From: Warburgia ugandensis
Taxonomy: Eukaryota; Streptophyta; Magnoliopsida; Canellales; Canellaceae
Length of the DNA: 64,000 nucleotides
NCBI GenBank assembly: GCA_035236585.1
Contig: CP141137.1
Location: 42,368,057-42,432,056, forward strand
Direction of reading: 5' to 3'
Both the position numbers and the translations under genes were made by a program. The notes below the pieces were generated by a model. The model did no database searches, was not told the DNA's origin, and saw only the letters and a list, made by a program, of their open reading frames with translations. Below are positions 24,201 to 37,025 of this stretch, piece after piece. Numbering within the stretch: position 1 is the first letter of the stretch; each line of letters starts with the position of its first letter.

Positions 24201-25728
24201 GCATTTTTGTGTTAAATGATTGCTCAACCTTCAATAATACAAGAAGTCTTGCAGGCACAAAAGGATGATGAAGAGGCTAAAAGTATTATAGCCCAAATAG
24301 AAGAAGGAGAGAGCATTGAGCATTGGACCGTGGATTCTTCTGGTGGGGTACGATATTTGAGTAGATTGATGGTCCCTCCAGTTGATGAGGTTAGGAGAGG
24401 ATTGCTGAGTGAGGCACACTAGTCTAAATTTTCGATACATCCCGGTAGTACGAAGATGTATCATGACGTTAGGAGACACTTTTGGTGGAAGGGCATGAAG
24501 AAGGACATTGCTGAATTTGTTGCTTGATGTCTGACTTGTCAACATGTTAAAGCAGAACATCAAAAAGTTGCAGGGTTACTACAGCCATTGCTAGTGGCGG
24601 AATGGAAGTGGGAGCACACAACAATGGATTTTGTGGTAGGTCTTCTGCGTAGTAAGGAAGGTTGGAACAACATTTGGGTGATTGTGGATAGACTAACCAA
24701 GTCAGCGTACTTCCTGCCAATGAAGGTTACTGATTCACTTGAGACATTGAGTCTGTTGTACGTACGTGAGATTGTAAGGTTACATGGGGTGCCTGTATCC
24801 ATTGTGTCAGATAGAGATTCGAGGTTTACTTCTCAGTTTGGAAGAGTTTACAGCAGGCGATGGGTACAAGGTTGACTTTTAGCTCGGCATTTCTTCCCTA
24901 GATAGATAAGCAGTCTAAGAGAGTGATCTAGGTGCTCGAAGATATGCTAAGAGTTTGTGTGTTAGACTTCCAAGAGAAGTGGGCCAAATATTTACCTTTG
25001 GTTGAATTCTCTTACAACAACAGTTTCCAATCTAGCATAGGGATGATACCATTTGAGGCGCTATATGGTAGGCCATGTCGATCCCCAGTTTGTTGGGCAG
25101 AGGTTGGTGAGACATCATTACTAGGCCTTGAGGTAGTAAGAGAAACCACAGAAAAGGTAAAGCAAATCAGGCAGCAGTTGTTGACGACTTAGAGTAGGAC
25201 TAAGAGCTATGCTGACCGAAGGAGGTGGCCATTGGAGTTTGAGATAGGCGATTATGTGTTCCTAAAGGCTCAACCGAGACCATGAGTGACGCATTTTGGT
25301 AAACGTGGGAAGTTATCTCCACGATTCATTGGACCTTCGAGATTCTAGAGCGTGTTGGCAAAGTTGCTTATCAATTGGCCTTGCCTCCACAGTTATCATT
25401 GATTCACAATGTTTTTCATGTGTTGATGTTGCGAAAATATGAGCAGGACCCTTCTCATGTTCTTGATTAGACAGACCTTGCCATTTAAGAGGATGTCTCT
25501 TATGAGGAGAAACCAATATAGGTGGTTGACCATAAAGAACAGGTGTTGCGTCGAAGAGTGATACTACTTGTAAATGTGATACTACTTGTAAAGGTGATAT
25601 GGCAACATCATGGGATAGAAGAAGCCACGTGGAAGTTGGAGTCTAAAGTTCAGCAAAAATACCCAGAATTATTTGAGGACTCTGGTATTTATTTAATTTT
25701 GAGGTCAAAATTTCTTTATGTAGGGGAG
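24201..25728 (+). pseudogene. pol: Element E integrase and chromodomain-like tail
   Basis: The zinc-binding start is [20 protein letters not shown] followed by C-L-T-C-Q-H (24,435-24,545). The core shows [15 protein letters not shown] (24,605-24,650), [13 protein letters not shown] (about 24,800-24,840), a frameshift, then VEFSYNNSFQSSIGM and FEALYGRPCRSPVCW (25,001-25,100). The C-terminal part follows with shifts near 25,190-25,500. The end is VIWQHHGIEEATWKLE near 25,590-25,640, a chromodomain-like word. The reading ends about 30 bases before a purine tract (TAGGGGAG, 25,721-25,728) and the LTR. At least three frameshifts make it non-functional. Confidence 0.92.
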
Positions 25729-28650
25729 TGTTGTCACACGCATGCCCTAAATAGTGGATTAAACAAAAAAAAATCAAGAACATTAGAAATTAATGATGCA
25801 AAGTCATTCATCAGACTGTGCTTGGAGAGAGCTTTCGAACGACACCAAGAACGCGTGAAATGGAGATCGGGAGCGAAAGACCTAAGGATTTTACCATCGA
25901 GGTAGAGAGGGTCCAAACTGATAATGGCACCCCCCTCTAATGATTGTGACCCCAGAGAGCCACGTGGGAGGAGCTCTACACGCGGGAGTGGAACTCACTG
26001 GGTGGAGCTCTACTTTCACGCGTTTGCAAATAGGGAGGAAGAAGCCAAAGCCGGCAACCCCCTCCCCTTTCACTCCATTTTTCCCAGCAATCCTCCATTC
26101 CCCCTTCCCCTGGACCTCCCCATCTTTTGATCAAGCCCCACTCGTAGAGGAACCAGGTAGTTCTTGTTTCTCAGGTGAAACGGAACTACCTTGCCTCGGA
26201 CCTTCTCCATCTCGCCGGATCTTCACCCCACCTGCGAAGTCTCACACCACAGAGGTCGGGTAAGTCTTCTCCTCCACTCCCCTTCTCCCCTTGTTTGCAT
26301 TTCCCTCTCCATTCCTCATTTCTTCTCCATTTTTTGATGAATTGGATGGTGAGAAACACCGTCGAATTTAGGAAACACAGTAAAAGGAATGGTTTTGAAT
26401 TGAAAATCCAACCATTCATGTTGTTCCTTAGACGTTTCTGAGTGAAGCCCCTTTGGTTTCATGAAGATCTGTCGAGAAACGATGCTGGAATTGGCAAAAA
26501 ACAGCACTTAAGGTTAGTTTAAAAAACTATTGAAAAATTTGGCAAAAACTAATAGTTTGAGTGGGAATCAAAAGGGGAAAACACTAGAAAACAAAAATTC
26601 AGGAAATTCTAAGTATTCCCATGAAATTTCGCTAAAAAATGAGGTCGCCTGTGTCATCGGCGATGATCGAAATCTAGTCGCCTTCTCCGGTGACAGTGAC
26701 ATTTTTCAGCGACCCCTAAAAAATGTAAAAAATAGAAAATTTTCAGATATGGACAAATCACACATGATCTTTTCATCCGCGAAGATGAATCGTCGATCAA
26801 GAATCAATTGGTCCATGAAATTATAATCAAAAGCTTGTTTATGCATAAGGAAAATTTGAGACCTTAACATCCGACCGTTAAAAATGTGATCGGGAGGTAA
26901 ATTTAGGTCAAATATAACTCCAAGTAACCATTGGTGATGAATGATCACAGAAATGACTAACCAAGTATGGATAAATTGATGGGAGGTCCCATTTGGCTGT
27001 CCAATACTCGATCAGCGAATATCGGAGGTCAGGAAAGGAGATTAGGCCATGAATTATGGCTAGAAGCATTGAATTGTGAAATAACTTACCTAAAATGTTG
27101 GAAATTGAAACTTCTAGAGGTACACGCTTGATCTAGACCATCGATGTAAGACCAATGGTGCTGATCCAATTGGATAGTGACCAATTGGTGTGCAAATCCT
27201 TGATCTGGATATGTGAGGTTAGATCAAGAATATGGTGAATATAGAGTTAGAAGTAATTATAGAAAATTGCATGAAATTTTGAAATTTATTTAGAACTTGT
27301 ATTTGTTGCAGAGGTTTGAGAGCAGTGTGAACGATTCTGGTAGTAGAACCTTGAGTTGTACTTTGAGAGCAGGTAAGGACCTTGAACCCTTTCATTCCTT
27401 AAATTCTTATTAATCTGTTTTCTTGAAATTAACCTTATGCATGTGTAGAATGAATATTTGTTCACCTTGGTCGAATGGACGATAGAAATTGTAATTTCTT
27501 ATTGAAATGGTCATGTTATAGTCTGATTTACTATGCTTAACTGTTATGATAATGCAAATTGTTATAAAATGGTCAAGCCCAAGACAGTAAGCCCTGAGGG
27601 CCTCTCGGTAAGCTATGATGACGCCTTCCAAGATGGTAAACCCTGAGGGAAAGGGCTACCTGGTTGATTGCAACTAAGGTGAAGCCACCCAAGTTGGTAA
27701 ATCCTGAGGAATGGACTATTAGGTATTGAACCTCCCAAGATGGTAAACCCTGAGGGAAAGGGCTGCCTGGTTCTTTGGAATCATGGTGGAGCAGCCCAAG
27801 ATGGTAAACCATGAGGGAAAGGGCTGCCTGGTTCTTTGGAATCATGGTGGGGGTGCCCAAGGTGGTAAACCCTGAGGGATGAGCTGTCAGGTATTGAGCC
27901 TCCCAAGATGGTAATTCTTGAGGGAAAGGACTACCTGATCTTTTGGGATCATGGTGGAGCTGCCCAAGATGGTAAACCCTGAGGGATGAGCTAGCATATT
28001 GAGTTACCCAAGATGGTAAACCTTGAGGGAAAGGGAACTTGACTTTTACGCTGCCCAAGATGGTAAATCCTGAGGGTCTGGCTGCCTTGATGATGATACT
28101 CATAGTGGGCCGCCCAAGATGGTAAACCTTGAGGGAGATGACTACTGGATCCTGGTGTAATGCTAGGCATGTTTAATATTACTGAGGAAATCATTAATGA
28201 GTATGCAGCTTTGTTGGATGTAATGCTTATGGTTTGCATTTAACTTTAGAATGAGGTCCATGACTTAGTCACTCATCTATTGAATGTCCTGTGGTTGGAC
28301 ACGAATGGGAAATTCTTATGGGGTGTGCTTGTTTGCATGCTATGGCTGTTGCAGATGACCAGTTAAAAATGAAAATGAATGCTCGTGTTGCATTGAATGT
28401 GCTTTTAAGCGTAGCAATGAGAATGATTGGCTATGCATGGGTTTAGTTCTTTTCCCTTGAACTCCTGGTTGGTAAGCAGGTGTTAGTGATGCATTATGAT
28501 AAATAGTGTGGAGACAGAGTCTCCCTTAAAGGATTTATACTTTTAATGTTGTCTATTAGGTAAACTGCATTGCATGCGTTAAATGCATAAGTCCAAACAT
28601 AAGGGAGATTCTGCCAAAATTTTGGTAGGACTCGGTAGTTAAAGGAGAAA
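25729..28650 (+). repeat. Element E 3' LTR (right end unresolved)
   Basis: The LTR starts TGTTGTCACACG directly after the purine tract. Its first 400 bases include a GC-rich stretch (25,925-26,320). Its last part (about 28,505-28,640) aligns with 62,350-62,490 of the solo LTR at 60,091-62,681 (shared GAGA-AGAGTCT and GCATTAAATG-like words), so the two are related. Clear similarity stops near 28,640-28,660, before the expected LTR end, so the right end is probably deleted. A degenerate tandem array occupies 27,575-28,140. No gene. Confidence 0.72.
27575..28140. repeat. Degenerate tandem array, about 45-65 bp units
   Basis: About ten units share GCCCAAGATGGTAAACC and CTGAGGGAAAGGGCTGCC. The two best units lie at 27,727-27,850 and have a period near 61 bp. 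The others have lost part of the unit. A long minus-strand open frame across it is a by-product of repetition. Confidence 0.9.
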
Positions 28651-28900
28651 AATATTTTACTAGTAAACTGTGACTTGCACAGGACAAGAGCACCTAGCTC
28701 TCTCAATACTTCTGCTGTGATATATATTATAGAGAGAGAAAAAAGGAAGGCCACGTAGGCCTAGCTTAGCCAATTGTTAGGCTTGATTAAGTCTAATTGC
28801 AGCCCAGGGGATTGGGTCGCGACCCATATATTCTTTAGGATCACACTTCTTAGTCTGATTAGTGCTTAAAAAGTTATGTGAACAAACAATCTTGTTGGAT
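28651..28900. other. Unassigned stretch between E and the 3' region of A
   Basis: The 250 bases match neither the tail of LTR E nor the 3' untranslated region of A with confidence. A self-complementary GGGTCGCGACCC occurs at 28,815-28,826, and GA-rich runs lie near 28,730. No open frame or terminal repeat was recognised. Confidence 0.4.
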
Positions 28901-29360
28901 CTAATCACATAAAGAGAGAATTTGGTTCACCCTTTTCTCTAAGAGCTTTATTTCTGAGTATATACTAGTGAGAAATTGAGGTCAAGAAAATATTCCAATG
29001 GAGCGATAAGGACTTATATAGCTTGTACACACACATACACTCCGAGATATAATTGTAGTAAAATGGATTTAATATGTGGATAACTTGTCAAATTTTTCAT
29101 TCATCTTTATTAAGTTGTTAAACCTAGTAGAGTGCTAATGGATAGTAATTCTGTAAGATAAAATAAATGACTTAAACTTAATGAATTTTGTGGGTATATT
29201 CATTATAAATCCTCACGAGGCCTAACACGTCTAGTAGGGGTAACCTAGGGGTTAAGGGCTTGCTGCATATGCTAAATGCAACCATGATTACCTACAAAAA
29301 TGACAACCACTTTTGTTTCCATGATTTTTTGAATGTTTTACTTGGGACTAGAAAAATGCT
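28901..29360 (+). other. Element A 3' untranslated internal region
   Basis: This matches, inverted, 49,836-50,300 and 62,811-63,310. Best shared words are AACCTAGGGGTTTAAAGG-like (near 29,240) and CATATGCTAAATG (29,266-29,278). It lies between the end of pol and the LTR, which identifies it as the 3' internal region of this family and shows that A, C and D are the same family. Confidence 0.8.
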
Positions 29361-29372
29361 AGTTGGGGGAAG
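29361..29372 (+). other. Element A polypurine tract
   Basis: AGTTGGGGGAAG lies directly before the LTR start TGATAAAG. The matching tract of the next array member is inverted at 62,796-62,810. Confidence 0.85.
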
Positions 29373-31300
29373 TGATAAAGTTTTCAATTTTGTAAATAAA
29401 TTACCTAATTAGTAGTCCATCTGTTATAAATTTATAGGCATTATATTTGGGATTTTCAAGAATTTCATAACACATGCATTTTTGAGCTAATGATTCAATA
29501 GTTTGATATTTGGTAGGTTTAGAAGCTAATCTAGAGTAAATATCTGAATTGTCATAATTTTCTAGGATTTAATTAGGTTTTTTGACTCTTTTGTCAATGT
29601 TGAGAAGATGATCCAACTACCAAGAGCAAGAAAGATAAGATTTGAAGATTAAGATTAAAAGCGTGTCAAAGACCTAAATTTGAAATTTTCAAAGTTGAAT
29701 CAATGTTGAAGATCATCTTAAGGCAAGCAAATTGAGCTCAAGGAAGCAATTGGATGCATCAAAGGTGACTAAAAAGGTGCCATGTAAAAATCCATGCAAT
29801 TCCATTACCTTTGCATGAGAATTAGAGTCATGAATGAGGCTTCCTAGTCCAACAAAGAAACCTCAGTAAGCTAAACCATTCAAGCCTTGAAGCCAAAGGA
29901 CTTATCCATTCAAGCATCAAGCAATGATCCATGGAAGTGAGCCATCAAGCCACATGAGAGCAATGCCACATGGAGTGACACCATTGGAGGAGATTTTTCA
30001 AGCAATTATTCGGGCTAAAATTGAATTGTTCAAGTGATAGTTAGAAAGGAATTTGGGTGATAATTAACATGGTAAGATATGTGTGCATGGGTAGACCAAT
30101 CAAGAGAGAAACCAAACCAAAATTCTTTATTCTTCCCTCTCTTTTCCCCCTTTATTTTTCCTTTCTTTCCTACTCATCACATGACATAATTAGAAGGGAG
30201 GAGTTCCACACCACCTTCCTTGAATGGTGATGCTTTCCCACTTATAATTCCACAAACTCCACAACTCCACTTTCTAATTTCATTCCACCCTCAACTACCT
30301 CACCTTCCTACCTCTTTCCTCCATTCCTTCCTTACCTATTTTCACTTCTTTCTATCCCAACATGTGATACACCTTAAGGAAATGGATTCCACACCTCATG
30401 CTTGGGGGAATTCAATGCCTCCCCCCTTTCCTTTGTTCATAATTAGAAAGTCCACCATACCCACTCACCAAACCTTCTATCTCTAATCACCACCTAACTT
30501 TCTTACATGGAATCCTAATTCCAATTCTCCTCCTTCTTCCTAGTATAGGATCTTAGAATATTGGAAACCCAAAAACCTATATATACCCATGAATTCCACA
30601 ATTATTTTCGGTAAGGGAGTTGCTTCTAACTCCTTGAAATAAAATAACTTCTACTTGGAGATCTTCTTAGAGATTTGGACTTTAACACTTTGCCTGCTTC
30701 TTCATTATCTTCCACAACTTTTTCCTAGCTTTATTTATTTGGATTTTGCAGTTCACCTTTAGGTTGGTACCTTGCTATTATTTCTTGCTTCTGTTATCCA
30801 ATTTTCTAGCTTTGCTTGTTTGTTTTGTTGCCTTACTTCCATACACATAGTTTCTATTTGTTTCCTCTTTCCTTGCTTCCACTTCTCCTAAATTTCTTAC
30901 TTAGTTCTTCAAGATCTATCTTATATTTTCTCTTGTAGTGACAGCCAAGAGAATAGTAGCTTCGGATCTTCTTCTTTCCCTTTCTTCTTTGCCTTGTTTC
31001 TTATTTAGATGTAGGCCTATTTTGCTTGTTCTTTGCTTCCATCTTTATGTTCTTCCATGCTTTCATTCTCTTGAATTTTCTTTGGCCTGTACCTATATAA
31101 TATTTGAGATTAGTTTGAGATTGTTGGGGAATGTTTAATTCTTGATTTGAATCAAGTTATAGGCATTAGAAATGTAAAAAAAATTTCCAACCTTGTTATC
31201 TATGTACATGTGCAACAATTTTGATTTACTTTTCAAGTCAATCAATAAACTCATTTGAGGAGCATGGTTACTATTTAACTCTAGCAGTAAAGTACTTTCA
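29373..31300 (+). repeat. Element A 3' LTR, truncated
   Basis: Starts TGATAAAG after the purine tract. From 30,424 it is collinear with 1-893 of the window. TATA-like TATATATACCC is at about 30,578 and AATAAA at 31,249. The last 770 bases present in the 5' LTR are missing. At about 31,300 the sequence switches to the RNase H of the opposite-strand element C, so no target-site duplication can be read. Confidence 0.88.
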
Positions 31301-32330
31301 AATAGTGTACTCCAATCTGGTAGTCGAATAATATGGATAAAAGTTAATTTAGCCTTTAGGATCTCAAATGCTTTCATGTAATTTTTATTAAAGTTAAAAT
31401 TTTCCTCCTTCGTAAGTAAATTACATTGGGGCTTAGCAATTTTACCAAAGTCCTTGATGAATCATTGATAAAAACCAGCATGGTCTATAAATGATTGAAT
31501 TTCTTTCACCGTCTTTGGTGGAGGGAGGTTATAAGTTAAATTCATTTAGCATTTGTCTACTTCTTTGCCCTTATGTGATATGATGTGGCTTAAAGCAATG
31601 CCATTTTGATCCATGAAAAGACATTTTTCCCTGTTTGATAGTAAATTCTTTTCTTAACACCTAGGAAGGATAAGTTTTAAATGGTGTAGGCATTCATCAT
31701 ATGAAGAACCAACAGCTAGAATATCATTCATAAATACTTCTAAAAGCCTCTCTACCATATCTTAAAATATGTTCAACATACCCCTTTGAAAAGTAGTTGA
31801 AGCATTATAAAGTCCAAAAGGCATATGGTAGTAGACAGAGGTCCCAAAATGGTAGGTCAAGGTAGTCTTCTGCTGGTCTTCAGGTGCTATGGGGATTTGA
31901 TTATAGCCAGAGTGACCATGAAGAAAGGAGTAATAATTATGACTGGCTAAACTTTTTAGCATTTGTTCTATAAATGAAAGAGGAAAGTGGTCTTTGGTTG
32001 TGATCAAGTTTAGTTTTCAATAATCTATACAAACTCTCCACCCGGTGGTCATGCTAATGGGGACTAACTCATTATCCTTATTTTGAAATACTGTGACTTT
32101 GGACTTCTTGGGGACAACCTGAACTAGGTAGACCCAAGTGCTGTTAGATGAAGGGTAGATGGAACCAACATTTAAAAGTTTAACGACTTCATCTCTTACT
32201 ACCTCTTTCATATCAGGGTTAAGTCTCCTTTGTGTTTCATTAGATGGTTTATCATTTTCTTCTAAGTGAATTCTATGCATACATACAATAGGGCTAATCC
32301 CTTTAATATCCACTATGGTCCACCCTAATG
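31301..32330 (-). pseudogene. pol: Element C reverse transcriptase and RNase H start (truncated)
   Basis: On the minus strand RT starts at about 32,313 with MDIKGISPIVCMHRIHLEEN. It runs through VVKLLNVGSIYPSSNSTWV and a shift near 32,015. Then come KDHFPLSFIEQML, YYSFLHGHSGYNQIP and YYHMPFGLYNASTTFQR (32,007-31,762). The catalytic site is EVFMNDILAVGSS at about 31,755-31,715, with asparagine for the first aspartate exactly as in element A. RNase H begins with a stop-containing FYR..FIKDF (about 31,470) and ends at FEILKAKL...IIRLPDW (31,370-31,310). The remainder of RNase H, all of integrase and the 3' LTR of C are absent because of the junction with element A. Confidence 0.9.
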
Positions 32331-32719
32331 CTATTTATGTTCTATGAGAACATCTAGAAGCTTACCTTTATGTTTCTCATCTATAACTGATGCTATAATT
32401 ACAGGTAAGGATTCATCTAGTCTTAAGTAAGAATATTTTAGATTTTCAGGTAATGGCTTAAGGATCAAAGTTGGTGATTTTTCTACTAATGGTATAGGGA
32501 CACAATTTGAAGGAGGAAGATCTTCCAATAGAGGTCCCCATTTGGAGGTATCCATTATAGGTGTAGTTTCTAAAAGATTATTTACCTCATCAATGGACTT
32601 GTCTATATCAAAATCATAGTTAAAGTGTGCTAGACATGCCTCATGTGGGTTAGGAATAAACAATGGTGGATTAGAATCTTGAAGTAGACCTTCAATTAAA
32701 TTGACTACATTAGAAGCAT
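32331..32719 (-). pseudogene. pol: Element C protease-RT linker
   Basis: One open stretch (32,663-32,331 on the minus strand) holds the moderately conserved linker, with FDIDKSIDEVNNLLETTPIM and SPTLILKPLPENLKYSYLRL. It corresponds to A's 15,327-15,634. It is in the expected place between protease and RT and has no known catalytic role. Confidence 0.85.
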
Positions 32720-33223
32720 CTAGGTCAAGATGTTGATGATTGGCATTAAAAACACGAGCTTGACTTTCATATTACTGAAAGATGACTTCATCACACTATT
32801 TCCACAATTAATGATGGCACTAGATGTTACTAAGAATGGACATCCATGAATTACTAGGATTTGACTATCGGGGTTTGGTACAAGCTGGGTATCTAGGATA
32901 ATGAAATCTACCTGAAAGTAAAATTGGTCCACTTGTATTAGAACATTCTCAACTATACCAAGTGGAATCTTTAGTGATCTATCTGCAAACTCCATAGTGG
33001 TATTGGTTGAATTAAGGTCACCGAGCCCTGGGGTCTCATAGACAAAGAATGGCTTCATGTTTACATTTTCCCCTAAATTTAGTAATGTCGTATCAATGAC
33101 ATGGTTTCCAATAACATAAGAAATGGTAGGACAACTTGGACCTTTGAACTTAGGAGGGGTCTGGTGTTGGATCAAAGAGCTCACCTTCTTATTGAGGAAG
33201 GTTTTCTTTTGCATATTAAGCAT
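32720..33223 (-). pseudogene. pol: Element C aspartic protease, open but catalytic Asp lost
   Basis: This is the longest intact open frame of the Athila-like copies, 167 codons. The order is PKFKGPSCPTISYVIGNHVI, TTLLNLGENVN, TTMEFADRSLKIPLGIVENV, QVDQFYFQVDFIILDTQ, then GCPFLVTSSAIINC. The active-site triplet appears as N-L-G, whereas element A keeps D-L-G at the same place. Loss of this aspartate would abolish activity. The start shown is simply the first ATG after a stop; in the element this domain continues from gag. Flanks are gag linker upstream and the RT linker downstream, as in A. Confidence 0.88.
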
Positions 33224-35417
<2,194 letters not shown>

Positions 35418-35823
35418 TGTAATAACCTCAATTGTTATGAATACATTTTAATTATAAAAAATTAAAATTAGAAATTCTAAAAGCAGAACTGGAACTTTGA
35501 GTTCTAGGAAAATACAATTTTATAAAAATAAAATCAAGATTTAAAACTTAGGTATTTGTAATGTACTTGAAAAACCAATTAGAATGACTGTAAGTATGTC
35601 AAATTCTGAGTCTGGATGAAAAATCCTTATTTTTCTTCATTTTTGTGAATAAAAGAGTAAAATGATAATTTTACTCATAACTAAGACCTTAAACATCAAA
35701 ATTGTATTCATAAACCGTATTTTTCTCCATTTTGGAAATAAAAAGACCGAATTAGTCTTTTCACAACTATATGGGGCCCACAAGGTGGGCCAATGGTCTG
35801 GAAGACCACCATCATGAGTCAGA

Positions 35824-35861
35824 CCACTACCAGCTGCTAGTGGAGAAGGAGGTGGTAGTGG
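35824..35861. other. Upstream LTR hairpin
   Basis: CCACTACCAGCT (35,824-35,835) faces AGGTGGTAGTGG (35,850-35,861), 11 of 12 bases pairing. It lies about 75 bases upstream of the TATA box. Confidence 0.75.
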
Positions 35862-36849
35862 GAAGTCAATGCCAAATTAATAATAAAAATAAATGAAACA
35901 TAATTATAACAAGTAATAATGGAAAGTTCAAAAATCCCTATAAATAGCCCATAAAATTTCCCAAAAATATTCCTCAAAATCCCCCATGAGGTACCCTAGA
36001 ATCCTTGGAAATCCCAGCTCAAAACTCCTCCTCCATCTTCCCCATGTCTCTCTTCTATCCTCTTTTTCTCTTCTTTCTTAGGGGGCGTGTCCCCAGACGC
36101 ACCCATGGCAAACAACTCATGTCTGTCTGCGGGAGCATCAAGGGATGCGTCGTCCCTGTTGAGACTAGGATTCCACGCAGGAACCCTAAATCCTATTAGC
36201 TAGCCAATTCTAGATGTTAAATTTTAATCTTCGCCATTAGATGTGTTCGGGCAAGCATGATCTACAAAAGCCCATTGGTTCCATGATGATCCAATTTCTG
36301 GATTGTCGGGAAATCCAAAATAGAAATGGAACATCGGACTGGTACTGTCTCTAGTAGATTTTAGAGATTATTCTAACAAATCTAGCTAGTGAATCATAAT
36401 ACTTAATCGTTGAATCACTTTAGAATAGGGGGATCTATGTTTCCCCTATGTTCCTCAACCATCTCCGGCAATGGCACTGATATATTTTTGAACTCTATGC
36501 ATTTTCAGTGACTTAGGATTTCTTGGCGATATTTCTTCATCTCTGGTGAGCTTCTCTTCACTGGACCGGCGCAGGTAGGTGCACCTTTTAGCCCTCCTTT
36601 CATTACGGCATTTACCTAATGTTTTTCAACCTCCAAAGATCTTCCCTGGCCGTTGATCCATCAGAAATGATGGATCCGGCATGGAGGGTTGAGATATACT
36701 CATTTTTGGGCCCAGATACAAATTCTGAGCCATTGGATGAGTTCCTAAGGCCCAAAACTTAAGGTAAGAAATCTCAGCCCTTGATGTCTTTTGATTTGGG
36801 AGATCTGGAGAAAGGTTAATTCGATGGTCCAAATCGAACTGTCATGACA

Positions 36850-37025
36850 GATCTCTATAGATCGGATCCCAGAACGCTCGAGTAGTATGCAAGCAGAGAC
36901 GCTTCTCGTGGGCATGGCCTCGCATTTGCGCTAGCATGCGAGCTTCCAGGTAGTGTGAGGACAATGCTGCCTACGCCTCTGTGGCAGAGACGTGGGCCGT
37001 TGGTCATCCCCGCACTCGGTACACC
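36850..37025. other. GC-rich variable block in solo LTR
   Basis: Flanked on the left by a GATGGTCCAAATCGAACTG word and on the right by AGCTCTGATTTTAGAT. Both are shared with the LTR at 41,261-46,790, yet the 175 bases between do not match it. Confidence 0.65.

Noticed and set aside
25940..26441. Proline-rich open frames in a GC-rich stretch
   Set aside because: They lie in the 5' part of LTR E, overlap on both strands, and have no recognisable domain.
27573..28103. 176-codon minus-strand open frame
   Set aside because: It spans the degenerate tandem array in LTR E; openness follows from repetition, and unit lengths vary out of frame.
27575..28140. CRISPR-like array
   Set aside because: Units are contiguous and degenerate without unique spacers, and the DNA is a plant genome.
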